From Meta bourneti (taxonomy: Eukaryota > Arthropoda > Arachnida > Araneae > Tetragnathidae): 64,000 bases of DNA. Of the stretch, positions 40,801 through 53,400 are shown one piece after another; within the stretch, counting starts at the first letter, position 1, and every line of letters begins with the position of its first letter. Location: contig OW119924.1 in assembly GCA_933210815.1 (NCBI GenBank), forward strand, positions 99,711,750 through 99,775,749. The letters run 5' to 3'. A program made the position numbers and the translations under genes. Under the pieces are notes generated by a model, which was not told the origin of the DNA, did no database searches, and saw nothing but the letters and a program-made list of their open reading frames with translations.

Positions 40801-43744
40801 TGGAATTGAACAGTCTAACACATATTTTGTTTCAACTTTATATTAATAATTATCTGAAATTTGGCATTTATATTAGAAGCCTTATTTTTAAATAATAATT
40901 AATTTGCATATTTATCTGATAAGGAAAGTGGTTATTTAAGTAATTGGAATCAAAAATTTATTAGACTAAGACTATATGCAAATTCAAAACTAGAAACACC
41001 ATTAACCAAAAATATACTCACACAAGCATAACACTGAATAAATAATTCCAAGTCTGGGATCTGCGTAAAAGAAGAGAGCTATGTTTGCTAATTTTGAATA
41101 CATACACAGTGAAGTGAGATAAGGAACCATCTGAACCGCACCTATAGGACAAAGAGCCAAATGTTAAAGAAAAATATTTATTCAATAAATAATTTTATCC
41201 TACACTACTGATTCTAATTTGCAGCTAAAAATGCTTACCTCTCTTTTTTGTTCTTAATAAAACAATGACTACAAGAAAAAACAATATTTCTGTTTCTTTC
41301 TGTAAAGAAAAACTGAATTAGAGACATTTATGCAAATTTTCTCAAAAGTTTGATACATTAAATGACTAATTACTGTAAATAATGAGAACACCAGAACAAG
41401 CACTTGCCATGCAAATGATTTAAACCAGTGATTCCCAAACTGTGGGCTGCTATGCAGTGGCTAGCTCACAGGGTGTGCCTCAAAATATCCCAATATTTTT
41501 ACTTAAACGACACTTTGCCCAAGTGATTTGAGAATCGGAAATGAGGGACTGTGTAAATTTGATTCCAAGATTTGAGAAAACGTGCAGCGAAGAGGTTGAC
41601 CAGTATCACAACTTATAATTTTATTGAAAATGATTACTCAAAATTTTTAATAATTGAATAACTTACATAAATTGTTTGTAAATTTGAAACATGTGCTTCA
41701 TTAATTTTTTTAAACTTAAACAACCTAACTGCACCACCTGTAACTGCTAGATAAGCCTATGTTTTAAGTTTGGGTGCTGTGGAAAAATTCAGACACACTA
41801 CAGGTGCCATGAACAGAAAATGTTTAGGAAACCCTGATTTAAACTATACATTTTTAAAATAATCTGTACAATCAGGTTTTCTAACAATTAAATTTCCAGC
41901 TATCAAGCACCTTTTCACATACCTCTCATGCTATAAAAAGGAGGAATCCTAGGAACAGATTAGAAATGCTCAGTTTTATGGAGGACAACATTCATATATT
42001 GCCATAAATGGAATACAGTGCAGGTTTTACTGAAAAGTTTTTTAAATAAAAGCAAAGACAAAAGAATTTTCAGATATTGATTGACATTTTTACAAAATTA
42101 CTCTAAAATAACTTAGTTACAAGTTTATGGTTAAAGATGTATCAATGTAGAGGCCCTTTAGAATTAACAATAAACTCTGATAAATGTATAAGTAATACAT
42201 GTCAATTTAGAATGCACAGAATTTAGAGGAATTATTGTCCATAAGTTAATCATATCACATTTTTCAACTGAACCAATGCTGGGTCATGTTTTATTCAAAA
42301 ATTAGCGCCTGTGTGGTCTATTGCAGTAACTCTACAGGTCCATGGAGTTTATGGTTCATTTTCCAGAGGCAACAATGGGTAATTAAATTCATATTTCTTA
42401 TAAGAAATCACAATACTAGGCATACAATACATTCGATCATAAAATCATGATTTAAATTGTGTAATAGAATTTAAGAATCTGTAGAAGTCAGATGATCCAG
42501 GAAAATAGTTCACAATGGAACAGTTAAAAGGCTAACCCAACAAAAGAAAATTAAAGTGATTATACCTTATAAGATTTTAATTTAGATTTGTTCCAAATAA
42601 AGTGCTTCAAATAACCAATAGGCCCATTTGATTGGTAATAGGCAAGTTTTGGTATACATTTCAATACTTAGTTAATTTGCAACAGGATCCAGCTTTGTGA
42701 GGAACAAAGTTGAAATTAATTGGTAGATTGATTTGTTTTAATGAAATCGTTTTATTCAATTTTACAGAACAGGATTAATTAAGCAGTTAAGCTTTATTTT
42801 TTGCCATATATGACATTGTTTAAAGTTAAGTATTTAAACTTCAGCTAAAAATAACTTTGTTAAAATTTTAGTTCTTAAATTAATGTCATTGAATAAAGTA
42901 GTAGTATTAATGTTTGCTAAAATGCAGTAGTTTTGTCAATATCATGTAATTGCATTGGAAAGGAAGGCATTGCTAGTTAATTGATGGTTTGGCAATTAAT
43001 TCAATAATTCTTTATAAACTAGTATGGGAAAAAGGGCAACACTGTACTGGACCATCACTACCTAAAATTTTCCTTGCCAAATGGGTATTTGTATAGGCAT
43101 ACCATGGGTAACCAAATTCGAAATTCACCAATTCTGATGGTACCATGTTTTTTACTCCCACTACTAGTATCATTCTTAATAAAGACTTTGTTACAATGTA
43201 TTGCAATTAAAAACAAGTACATGAAAAAGTTCCTTTTATGATGCACATGTACAGTAGGAAGTCAAAATCAACAAACATTGCAAATGAACAAAAGATTTGT
43301 ACAAAGTCAAGTCTTAACTTCTTAAAGTTTAATTAGAAAACCACAGTAGATCCAACTCTTTTTCGGTGAATTTTGAAGACAATCATCTTCCACTCGTTTC
43401 TGTAATGCACAAACATTTAAAAAACCATTTTATTCTGTTTTCTCACGAGATTTCTGCAATAATCTTCACTAAAGTAAAAAGCATTAACAAGTACACATAA
43501 GTAGCTTGAATTTGTCTGAAATAGGTAGAAAATGCTTTTTGGTACTTATAAGATTGCAATAGATTTAAGAAAGGACTTGACTTACAAATTCAAGTTCGCA
43601 TCCAGATTTAGGATACAATATTGTACAAAACGGGTGCACTAGTTTTGTAAAGATGTATGAAATAGCTAATATAATATTGATAATATGATGAGGATGTATG
43701 AGTTTTTTGAACTCTTTAAGTGTGAATATACCCGTGATGGACAT
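31842..43744 (-). CDS. TMX2: Thioredoxin-related transmembrane protein 2 (8 exons, complete)
   Basis: Membrane thioredoxin-like protein of the ER and mitochondria-associated membranes; the family is linked to redox state and calcium flux. Coding exons in transcript order: 43586-43744, 41239-41299, 41022-41141, 39986-40062, 36098-36204, 35955-36020, 34423-34552, 31842-31955, all GT-AG with matching phases; 834 nt, 277 aa. The start is the ATG at 43744, the first ATG of the conserved N terminus, with A at -3. Hydrophobic segments lie around residues 17-45, 56-70, 85-97 and 100-120. The exon joining GCELEF to KETEILFFL matches the arthropod arrangement. The thioredoxin-like domain starts near residue 140; the active-site position reads N-A-N-C (residues 159-162), so only the second cysteine is present, comparable to SNDC in vertebrate TMX2. 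SKQLPTVILF is the conserved cis-proline segment. The C terminus is Lys-rich but ends IKAE, without a KKxx signal. A possible AATAAA lies at 31577-31582 on this strand. Confidence 0.95.
32536..32804 (-). mobile_element. SINE-1 copy c
   Basis: Reverse complement of the SINE-1 consensus: the B-box region (GGATTCGAACCCC on the plus strand) and the body with AACATGAGGATATTGAGGCC. It is diverged and I see no clear target duplication. It directly abuts the mariner remnant on its right. Confidence 0.85.
32806..33600 (+). pseudogene. Decayed mariner (DD34D) transposase fragment
   Basis: Reading across frames gives the C-terminal half of a mariner transposase: SLLFRNER, TCDE at about 32898-32906 (first catalytic Asp) followed by a 2-nt insertion and KWVLYDN, then QDNARPHVAH at about 33170 (second Asp) and LSPIDFHLF (third Asp) with 34 residues between, as in DD34D mariners. 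The C terminus KWQQCVNSEGDYFE and stop TAG at 33459-33461 match the family ending. There are several frameshifts (one about 33224, two bases lost before the SPDLSP motif) and in-frame stops. The N terminus is missing. Confidence 0.85.
33620..33927 (-). mobile_element. SINE-1 copy d
   Basis: Full-length copy in minus orientation with the B-box region GGATTCGAACTTGC on the plus strand. It is flanked by an exact 14-bp duplication AGGTGAGCTATGAG at 33606-33619 and 33928-33941. It lies in the last TMX2 intron. Confidence 0.92.
35251..35792. mobile_element. Foldback-type inverted-repeat element of unknown class
   Basis: The ends GTTACCAACAAAGTATG and, inverted, GTTACCAGCAATGTATG start arms of 100 bp or more that share the same order of words: a (T)AGAATGCC(T)GG segment, then GGCAAAGTAT, then TGATATTTCA / GAAATATCC. 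The word GCCTAGGCA or close variants recurs at least five times in both orientations, with AAAGTATAAAAT nearby. ATATAT lies outside both ends but could belong to the repeat. No coding capacity. It lies in the TMX2 intron 34553-35954. Confidence 0.65.
36500..37145 (-). pseudogene. Heavily decayed Tc1-like transposase fragment
   Basis: On the minus strand, broken frames give WKRVVWCDELHFQLF (first Asp region), GDGSIMVWGWFSW, GFFQHDIGHCHTS (second Asp region) and SSDLNVIEHIWYAMQRAV with the Glu of the DD34E triad, then a C-terminal LWTALQEVW. A terminus CACTGAAGTGCCAGAAGTC begins at 36500 after TA at 36498-36499; the opposite end was not found. There are many stops and frameshifts. It is inside TMX2 intron 36205-39985, same strand as the gene, and much older than the Tc1 element at 22977. 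Confidence 0.75.
37430..38640 (+). pseudogene. Decayed coding region of unknown family, Cys-rich N-terminal part
   Basis: An ATG at 37624 opens 113 codons containing a CSEC...CICNRC arrangement (four cysteines in two pairs, then KGYKVIGN between) that could be a zinc-binding module. The next open piece is in another frame (37928-38110: YRDLAGKHKSRL, then a Lys/His-rich, possibly coiled-coil segment), and further pieces continue to about 38630 with stops. Upstream, from about 37440, a Lys-rich segment KKMEEFLKKH is also readable. Codon-like composition across 1.2 kb with frame changes suggests a dead retrogene or transposon gene. I do not recognise the family. It is antisense inside a TMX2 intron. 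Confidence 0.4.
37431..37477. repeat. 23-bp tandem duplication
   Basis: GAGTGGTAAAAAGTACAAAC followed directly by AAGTGGTAAAAAGTTCAAAC, two adjacent near-identical units at the left edge of the decayed coding region. Confidence 0.6.
38855..39140. repeat. Imperfect tandem duplication, unit about 195 bp
   Basis: The segments 38861-38942 and 39057-39136 share the same order of words (TA(T/C)CTCCTA(C/T)TCCT, GAGAACTC, then TTTTGAGGT / TTCCTAAGGT) in direct orientation. The function and class are unknown. Confidence 0.4.
41426..41836. mobile_element. 411-bp non-autonomous hAT element (MITE)
   Basis: Ends CAGTGATTCCCAAAC and, inverted, CAGGGTTTCCTAAAC form the short imperfect terminal repeats typical of hAT elements. 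An exact 8-bp duplication ATTTAAAC flanks it at 41418-41425 and 41837-41844. No open frame is present. It lies in the first TMX2 intron. Confidence 0.9.
41845..43585 (-). other. First TMX2 intron, remaining part
   Basis: AT-rich, with no gene or classified repeat recognised. Confidence 0.5.
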
Positions 43745-44428
43745 TTTCTTTAAGTAGTGTTTTTGCAATCACTGCAATACCAATGAAAATTACAATAGCA
43801 CGGAACCAATTTAGCTCAGAACGAGAATTCAAGAAATTGAAAACACAAAGTGAGCATTTCAGTTCAGTTTCACGTTGTGACCCCGATTTATTTGATTGAT
43901 TGATTTTCTCTTCCTGGTATTGTATTTTCGGACACCACACATCTACACTGTTCCATTATTTATAATCTATGAAATTTTTGGTGTAAATAGTATTAAAGTT
44001 TTCATAAAAGTTTTTGGTAGAAGCGTATCTCGAAACCTTTTTCAATGTTAAAGAAAGAAGAAAATAGTTGAAAGAGGTATTTTCTACTGAATGGTTGTAT
44101 TTGATAGTAACTGTGACGGTGAGTTTGTAGCATCACATGGTGTTTATGTTTATTTACTTTTGTTTTCTCTCCGGATTTAGTAAAAAATATTGTATTCAGA
44201 AGTAACACAGAATTAAGCTGCGAATTTTTTCTGATCCACAGTTTTCAGCAAGTAGAGAAACAAACTAAAGGAAACTAATTGGCTTTTGTGAAGGATGCAA
44301 AATTCAGGTTCAAAATGCTTTTTCCAACATGGAAAAACTACGAAAGCTATTTTTAACCTAATTTGTATGTCAGTTTTTGGCTAGCATATTACTTTGTGCT
44401 ATAGAAAGCGTTGTATTTCTTTTACGCT
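43745..44428. promoter_or_regulatory. Divergent TMX2/HPS4 intergenic region, probable bidirectional promoter
   Basis: The two start codons are separated by 684 bp and face away from each other, with no repeat recognised between them. This is too short for two independent upstream regions of the usual size, so a shared promoter is inferred. I do not see a convincing TATA box or CpG-rich core, and the 5' UTR limits cannot be set from sequence alone. Confidence 0.45.
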
Positions 44429-47400
44429 ATGAATTTATTTTTTGTTTATGATACTACATATTGTAAAGCTGACGAAGACGATCCCAAGGATGCTGTTATG
44501 TACTTTTTCCCTTCCCAGGTAATATACTTCGGTCATGCGTGATCTTTCCTTTCTGAATTATAAAACTGGACTTTTAAAGGCATGAAAAGCAATTTTATTT
44601 ACTTACCTTTATTCGACTTTTGTTTGAATAGATAATTTGTCGTATCTAAAAACAACCCATGTTTATAATTCCCATCTTTCAGTCTTCATCTGAAGTTACT
44701 AAAATTTTTCATGATATAACAAAATTGAGATTTATATACCTTTTATTGTTCTTAAGCTCTCAAAATGTTTTTTTAATTTTCATTGAGTATTTCATTTCAT
44801 TAATTTTTGATGAATTAAGTATTTATCTTTTTGCAATGCTATCACTTTATTTTTAGGGAACTTTTATTTTTATCGACCCTAATGACCCAGTCTACAAAGG
44901 GTTTTAATAGGGGAAGGGGTGTCTGAGAATACTTTTGTTTGTTGTATTTTTAAATTCAATCTGTATAAAGTATTTTAATTATGCAAAAAATGTATTTAAC
45001 ATTAATTCTAAATAAACCGCTGCCCTGTTGAACAGATAATCCCATCAATCAGAATAGGAGCGGTATTGTTCATCCATTGTACAGAACTAATATAAATTAT
45101 GTTTTTTAAATCTTCAAACACAATAATTTTTTCTAATCTAATGTTCTTCCCATAAACATGAACAAAGATTGCTTTTCTTAGGCTTTATTTTTATTTCAGG
45201 CATCAGAGTCTCAGAATTATTTATTATGCTGTCAACTTGCTGGTGTAGCAAAGTTTCTAAAAACTACATTTTCCAGTCCATCTGTCATTGGTCTAGATCA
45301 GGGAAAATTTGCTTTCTTGTGGTCTGGTAAATATTTATTAGTGAGTACCAATAATTGTTTTTTCTTTGTTTGGGCGAAAACTCGTATTTGAGTCATTCCC
45401 CTTGTCAAATCAATGCACTTTTGAATTATTGTAGTTCATGACCTCAAATTTTGATGGAACTTGGCATAAAAATGGCTGCCAAGTTATGAAGGGAAATTTT
45501 TTAACCTCCAGTTCAAAAGTTATTCTGCTTTAGTTTTTAAAAATTTTAATGAAAATTGCTGCATGTTGAGATAATTAACTGTCATTTTCTTAGGAACCAT
45601 GTGGGATACAGACCTGTGCAATGTCTCATTTTGAAGCTCTTTAAATAGGCTTCAATTTAATGTAAAATGTTAAAGATTTTTAATTTGGTTTTAATTTCTT
45701 AAAAATTAAATTACATTTTAAAATTTTAATATATTTTAAATTTGAGCATTTTTAAAATTTTGAAAAATTACTTTGTTCTACTAACACCTCTTTAAGTTTC
45801 ATGTTGGGATCCTGATGGGATCAGTTCATATAGGGAGTTAAAATTTCTCATGTATGGAGCCATCATACATGTCAAGGATTGAGAGCCCAGCAACATGAGC
45901 ACTGTGCCTAGGAATGCCAATCAGGAGATCCCATCTGTGACCTTCATATGGAATGGATATACTTTTCTTCAAAAGAAAATTAACACTCTTGAACATGAGG
46001 AAGAAGAAAGGATGTTGCTTTTTCGAACTATCTGAACTTAATTTCGATTTCTGTAAATACCTGTACATAGTTTTAATTCCAATCCAATTAAATAATTTAA
46101 AATGTACAGAGTTATTTTTCATTTAGTTCTGCCTCTTATTTCCTCTCCAGCAAGACACAAGTCTATCAAGACTTAAATACATACAGTATGTAGCTTTTCA
46201 CGTAAGTCCAACTTTAAATAAGTCTAGCTGACTGATCGTTTGGAAAATTATAAGTCAATACAAATTTAATTCTACATTTCTTAAGAATATGAAAACTGAA
46301 AGTATGAGTTCAGTTTACAAAAAACAATATTTTTAGCTGCTTTCCCCTAAAAATTTATGTAGTATGCTGGATTTGATGGCTGCTGTCTAACTCACATTTA
46401 TTAGTTTTTCTGTATTTTAAAGAAGTGCTTAATTACCTGCAAATTTCTTATCTCAGTTGTGTGTAAGTAACAAGCTGGTGTAACATTTCTCATTTTGCAA
46501 ATTGCATCAGTAGAAAAAATCCATAGTACATCAGGTGTTGAGGGGTGAGGGAGGAAAAGAAAAGGTTCTAATCAGCAGTGAAATGGAATTTCTAATTCAT
46601 TTTCATCTCTATTTTTAATCAAAAGTATAGCTCAGCCATCATCTGTCATAGTATATTGAAATGACTTATCCATTAAATTCATGAAATATATCCTCCATAT
46701 GAGATTACTGAATTGCTAGTTAAAATAGTGCAAATAAAAATTATGTAGCTTTATTTATGTTTAGTTTAGCCTTGAGGGAATGAAAGTATGTAGCTTTTGA
46801 ATTCCGGAAACATAGTCTTTTGTGTTTTTAATTGTGTTATTAAACTCTCGTTATTGGATGAAGCAACTCCAGTTTTTCCAATACAAAGCTTGATAACTAT
46901 TTAATTTAATTTTTTATTGTTATTTTCCCCTTCATAACTAGATAAGGTCACTTGATGCACCAAGTTTCATCAAAATCTGTGAATATCTCAAGGAACCCGA
47001 ATGATCTATCCTCCCTTCTGTGTTACCTGGGCCCACCCTTCTAATTTTTGTTTCCTACCTCATTGTTGTCTTGTGTTTGGCACAGCTTGGCTTTTGCACC
47101 ATAAAACCCAAAGCCAACCATCAAAATCTGAGATGTCATGGACTAATCAGAGCATTGATTGACATGAAACGACTCATTTTCCTATCATTCTATGTTCATA
47201 ATTGTTGCTACTTTGTTAAATTCAATGAAAAGGTGCAAATCACTAGTATTATCATTTATTCCCTGTTTCAAATCAGTAGTGTACCTATAAAGGTAAACTA
47301 TAAAGGTTTGTTGTATTCCTCTTACACTTCTTATTAAATATTAAGTTAGGTTTAACGAGTCCGTGTGTGTTCTGGTGGTCCTCATCAAAAATATTTTTCC

Positions 47401-50400
47401 TTACATGATTTCAGACTAATCACAAAATTAGAAATGTTTGTTAAAAAAGTCTTAACTGAACCCGTTTCAAATTATCCTATTTTGATTACTAATGAAGGTA
47501 TCAATTATATTTTGATTGAGCCACATACTTTCTTTTACATGTAATCCTTTTTTGACTTGAGATATAGACTAACAATCATAAAAATATAGTTAAAAAATTG
47601 TGCTTAATTTCTTAAAAGGGTAAGAAACCTGTTTTAAAAATGACTGCTCTAACACGTTTTTATTGCTTATAAACTATCATTAAGTACCTTACTTCTGAAT
47701 GTTTCAATAGAAGCTGTTGAATTGTTATAAACTATTATGCACTAATAGAACATAATTAGAAAACTTTGAGCTTTAAATGATTTCTAGGATGTCAAACTTA
47801 CATAATTTAGCACTAGAACATTAACATTGCTTTTATAATATAATAAATGTATTTTTATGTTTTGTAAAAGTTTTCTTTCAGAATAAAATTTAAAACTATT
47901 TATAAAATAAATATGTTATCTGTTTGCTAAAACCAAATCTTCTCTATTTATTCTTGTAACAAAATGTTTTTTTTTTAGGTTCTTGGGACCAATGGTAGTG
48001 TTAAAACCAGTGTTTTGCATGATCAACTCTTGTTTTTGTGTGGAATATTTTGTTTCTATCATGGAAGTATTGACAATGTTCTGAATGTGAGTTTAGAATT
48101 TTAATTGATGTTTTTATGTAGTCACTTTTCTCCAAAACTTGTTAAAGGTTCTACTCCTTCAAGAAGCACTAAAATATTTAAGTAATGCCTCTCTATCCCA
48201 TTATTTGACAAAAATGATGTCACATAAATACATCATAGTGGGAAAATCTACAAGCTCCTTTATTTCTAGACACTTGAAAATTTTCCCTATAGCTTGTCTT
48301 AATGAATGGATATTGCTGTTTGCTTGAGAGTTGACTATTGTTTGCTTAATAAAGAAGGAAAGTGTTATTAGTAATGAAAAAGCATTTTCTTCATCTTCTA
48401 TTAGTGATTTGTAACATTACAATGCAGATTTTTATCTTCACTATGCTTAATCTATTAATAGGTGTACTATACATGATTTCAGAAAAGCAGGCAAAATGGA
48501 CCTATCATTACATACCTAGTGCATGTCCTAAAACTAGAGCAATTATCTCTTTTGAGGTTCTACATAGTTCACCATCAAAGCTAGTTGTGTAGCTACCAAC
48601 TGCTTTATAAAATGCAAACTGTTCACTGTTGATTCCCCCACTAGCACCAACACTTTCCAATATGGATCCTTCTATATATACATGAGTCCACTTCTTGCTA
48701 TTGTACCTATCCTTATTTGTAGGGTGATAGCATGAATCTGAATACTTCTTAATTTGAAACAATAAATCTGTGGTAACTAAAAAAGTAATTTACTGATGAA
48801 ACTATATTCTAGAACTCGTGTTTTCCCAAGCTTTTGTAAATTTCAACTTTTTAAAAAGTGAAATTATATTGGTTAATGAAATAATTTTAAATTCTGAGTT
48901 ATCTCCCTTTCAGGAGTGCAAGAATAACAGAGACGAATGTATGGCCAGATTGGAGTTGGCATGGTCACGTTATATCACTCTGTCACAGCGCTTTGGAAAT
49001 GTCTTACAGATTTCCCTCAGTGCATTACCTTTAAGCACTCATAAAAAAGTAAGGTTCTTTTCCATATATTTTTATCAAATTTACATGAGTGCTTATTTTC
49101 TGTCAACTTAGTTGTTTTTAAACCTAGTTTAATTAATTTTGGAAAAAAATTTCAGCAATTTTTAAAATTAATTTTGATTGTTAAAAGTAATCCTGTCGGT
49201 GATAATCATGTAACATGGCAAGAAAGCAATTGTTCATTCATAGAATCAATCTATTCATCATCTTACCTCAAAGTACCCATATCAGGTAACACAAGAGAAA
49301 TGTTTAGTTTATTTACAAATATATATGACTGAAGGGAAAGTTAAGATTTTGTGTATTGTTAAAGGAGCAAACTAAGAGTTTAAAATAATAATTTTATTGA
49401 TTTTTAAAACAATTTGTGTATGATAATAAGTTAGCAAAGACTTGAATTTCTTCCCTTAGAAAATTTCTTTTTTATAATTTTGTTTTTAATATGTAGCTGT
49501 TTTTTTTTTAATTCCATTATCCTTTACTTGTTGCCTGAAAATTATTTACTTGTATGGTAATACATTAGTTTTAAAAATTGTAATATATGTCATAATTTGT
49601 ATACAGAATTAGTATATGGATTAAATTATTTTTGAATTGCTAGAATTCTGGAATTGTTACAACAGCCAATCGACTGTTGCACATGTGTCAGATGAGCTCT
49701 GCAGTTGTGGCAGGAGCTGTTTTTTACAATAGCAGGTTAGTTATTAAATTTGATTGTGCTAGTATACTTACAGTAAATCAATTCTTTCAAATGTATTAAA
49801 ATGAATTATATATTGCAGAGTACTGTCTACCCAGTTTATGCAGCAGTTGACTAATTATTTATCTCTGATGTCCAATTCAAATGCTTCTGTAAGTAATTTT
49901 ACATAAACACTTTTCCAAAATTTCGTTACTATACTTATTTTTGTAGCTTTAAAAAATTGTCTTAGTGAAAAGAATAATTTTGCTTTCTTTGTTCTATTTG
50001 ATCACTTTAAAAGAAATTTTTATGTATTTATTTTCCATTCAAATTATGTATTAAATGAAGCATTTGAGTATTATGTACTGAGAAATAATGGAATTGAAAA
50101 TGTTTTCTCTAAAAAAAATTTAAAAAATATTTAAGAATGTGCTGTTCTCTCTTAAGTTTTTATTTTAATGCAAGTATTTACAGAACTATCTCACATTACC
50201 ACAGTATCGTAAATAATATACAAAAACATCTTTGTAGATAGTACAAAATCATAGTTGATGAGGTTTAAATATACATCAAAAATCAAATGCAGGCATTCCT
50301 CACTTCACAACTGAGTTCCATCGTTAAGCATGGAACTGAATAATATAATCATTTTTATTTATTCTGAATAAAGAAAAGGTCTAAAGGAAATTGTGTCATT

Positions 50401-53400
50401 AACCTGTTTGTTTTAGAGGACTATCCAGAACTTGGGCACAACTGAGTAATCATAATAGGAAATGTTAGATGCAAGGTAGGCAAGGCATGCTGATCACACC
50501 AACTGAACATTGACACATCTGATTTCTCGAGTTTAACACTGCATTTACTGGTGTTAATGACTGGACCATATTACATGTGAAATTCTCCATTTGATTATAT
50601 TGTATCCTGGGTCACCTTTGACAACTGTTTTGCCAGTGTGCCTGGAAACGGAGTAAGAAAGGGGATTCCCTGGAGAGCTGGTCGTAAGTCTGACCGATTG
50701 TTAAACAGACAGGTTGTTAAGTGAGGAATATGTATCCAATACAGTAATCTTAGCCAGAATAGAAAGGATTTCAATCCATAAATTATGTGATTTATAACTT
50801 AAGTAATGGATCCTGATCATAGCCTTCTTTTAGCAACAAACCCAACCTATCCATCAAGTTGTTACTTTCAGTTGTGTTATTGTTGTATTGAATGAATTGA
50901 ATGGACATTTAACTTAATAACTGACCCTCACTCTGTATAAATCCTGCAGTTAAAATTCACTAAAAGTAACGAATAGAGAAAATTTTAAAATAATTTTTGA
51001 AGATGCATTTCCCATCTAGATTGTACACTAGGTTGGTGGAACCCCCTTTTTTTCGAAATCCTTAACACAATAGTTAAGTTATTTTGCACAATAGTTAGGC
51101 AGTGTGCTAAATTAAAAAGTATTCTATTATTTTGATCTACCATCCAAAATATAGATTTTAATCATTATGAATTATTTATACCTTTGCCAGGGACAGGAGA
51201 TGTTATGTTTTAAATTTGAGCTTAGTACCATCTCATTAAAATGATAAACTTTCAGTTCATAGCTAATGTTTCTTTTGGCTTTAGATTACAGAATTAAGTA
51301 AAGATAATTGTTTGCTTTTGAATTGACAAATCAATCATTGTAGACAGTTGCAAATAATACTCATATCCAGATGTCAAACACAGGGACCCTTTCTCGGATG
51401 ACAAAGTGCATTTTAGGTCATGCTCATCAAATAAATGAAATTTTATTTACATCTACATATGTTAGTACTATGTTATATAAAACTGATGGTGTGCCAAAAA
51501 TAGGACAGAATATTAAGCTTTTCATACTTACCTGCTCAAGCTCAGTTATCACTCATTTTAAAAGATTTAATTCAGCTAAGTAACACTTAAATGGATGAAT
51601 ATTGTCATTTTGAAGAGCAGGCCCTCCAGAGATCCAATTTCCGATTAGTGACGAAACCAGGAATTTGAAATCAGCCCTTATGACCAATTTCATGCCCCTT
51701 GTTCTACAAATTCAATTGTAAAATACATAATTAAAATCAATATTTTGAAAAAATGCATCTTTTTAAAGGTTTTAAAATTTAATTAAGTTATCAAATTTAC
51801 CTTCATACTGTAAAAAGTATCAAACTTTCAGGGCTGGTAGAGTCATGATAATGGAGTATTTTTTTAAATTTGGCACTGTTGAACTATCAACAGTAACTTT
51901 TTGGTCTCTAATGTTTGTTACCAATTTTAAAAAAGTTTTCCTGCTCACCCTAATGTAAACCTTACTTTTTAAAAACATTAAGATTGTTCTTCAAGGATAC
52001 AAAATACAGTACATACTCAACACAGTGAATGTAGTAATTTCATTAGTGCTGTAGCTACACACCATAATTTCTTCATCTAGGCAGACAAAAAGGAACAAAA
52101 CAAATTACAAGATTTTACTCTGAATTGTAAATAGCTTGTGTTGCATTTGTATTCGGTATTATAACAGAATTTTATGTATTCAATTTGGCAAAACACTAAA
52201 GATTTGTCATTTAATTGTATACATTATAAACATCTTTGGATATACCAAGGCTCAGTACCAGATACCTTGATGGGTTTAATATTTTTAGGTTGAACACTAA
52301 GTATTCATGAAAAAACTTTCTTCCTGATAACTTTTGAGCTGTAATTTCACTGCATAAGGACTTTTATTGTTATAATGTATTTAAATATTATATATTAAAG
52401 TGCTGCATTAATCTTGTTGCATTTGTCACTTCAGGCTCCAGTGAGTGATGCAATCCATACAATTAAAAATCTACCACCTGATGTAGAACTTAAATATGTT
52501 TATTTAAGTTCAAAGTGCATTGCAAGTATTTTGAAGTACAACCATACTTATGTCGGATCCCGCATACGAGTGAAGACCACTATTAAAGCAGCACAGTTGA
52601 AATCTTGTGTGTCATCACCGCAGGGAGGAACAGTAAGCTCCGGTTCTGAGGGAGACGTCGATTCCGGCAATTGCAGCGAGATTGCCCACTGTAGCAAAAG
52701 AGAAGACAAAGCCTCTACCCCATCAAAAAAATCCAGACACTTCCCCTTCTTGAAATCGTGCAAACATAAAAAGCAGAGTTCTCTTCCTTGTTGTTCTAGC
52801 CATTCAAAACTGTTTGTTAAGAATCTGTTTCGCAGCAGAAATCGAAGTTCATTGAAGTTGATTAGCGATACCAGTCCTAACTGTGCCAATTTAAGAAAAG
52901 AGGATACTGATGATTCTGGTTTTCATCTGGTGACAGAATCAACAACAAATTGCAACCTAAGACATGATTCAAGTCTCAAGGGTAAGTTCTCCAAAAAAAG
53001 GAAATCTTTAAGTGTCCTTGTGTTTATGCATAGTACATGCGCATATGGAATTTGTTTTATGAATGTTTAATATAGGACTTGCATGCATCTCCCATGCGAT
53101 ATCTAGGGCCATCGTGGCTAAGTGGGTATGCCCACTGCGTTAGCAACCTTAGAGTTGTAGGCGGCACAGATTCGATTCCTGTCAGATATATTCCTCCCTG
53201 GGTGTATTTCTCTCTTCTGTGTCAGTAAAACTTTCTATTGTGTGTCTATTATTTGATATTGTATGTCTTGTGTCTGGTGCAGCATGGCCAAATATGGCTC
53301 TTGAGCTATAAAACCCCAAAAAATCAAACCCATGCAATATCTGGATTAGAATTCAGTAGACCTGGACAAGAGATCACCAGATCATTTAAATATACATCTA

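Noticed and set aside
43325..43420. Possible extra TMX2 exon on the minus strand (KRVEDDC... region)
   Set aside because: It has an acceptor-like start but no suitable donor, and exons 43586-43744 and 41239-41299 join in phase to give the conserved ELEF-KETEILFF sequence without it.
47020..47337. 105-codon open frame in HPS4 intron 2
   Set aside because: Part of it is a SINE-2 tail and the rest is hydrophobic noise; HPS4 exons 2 and 3 join in phase without it.
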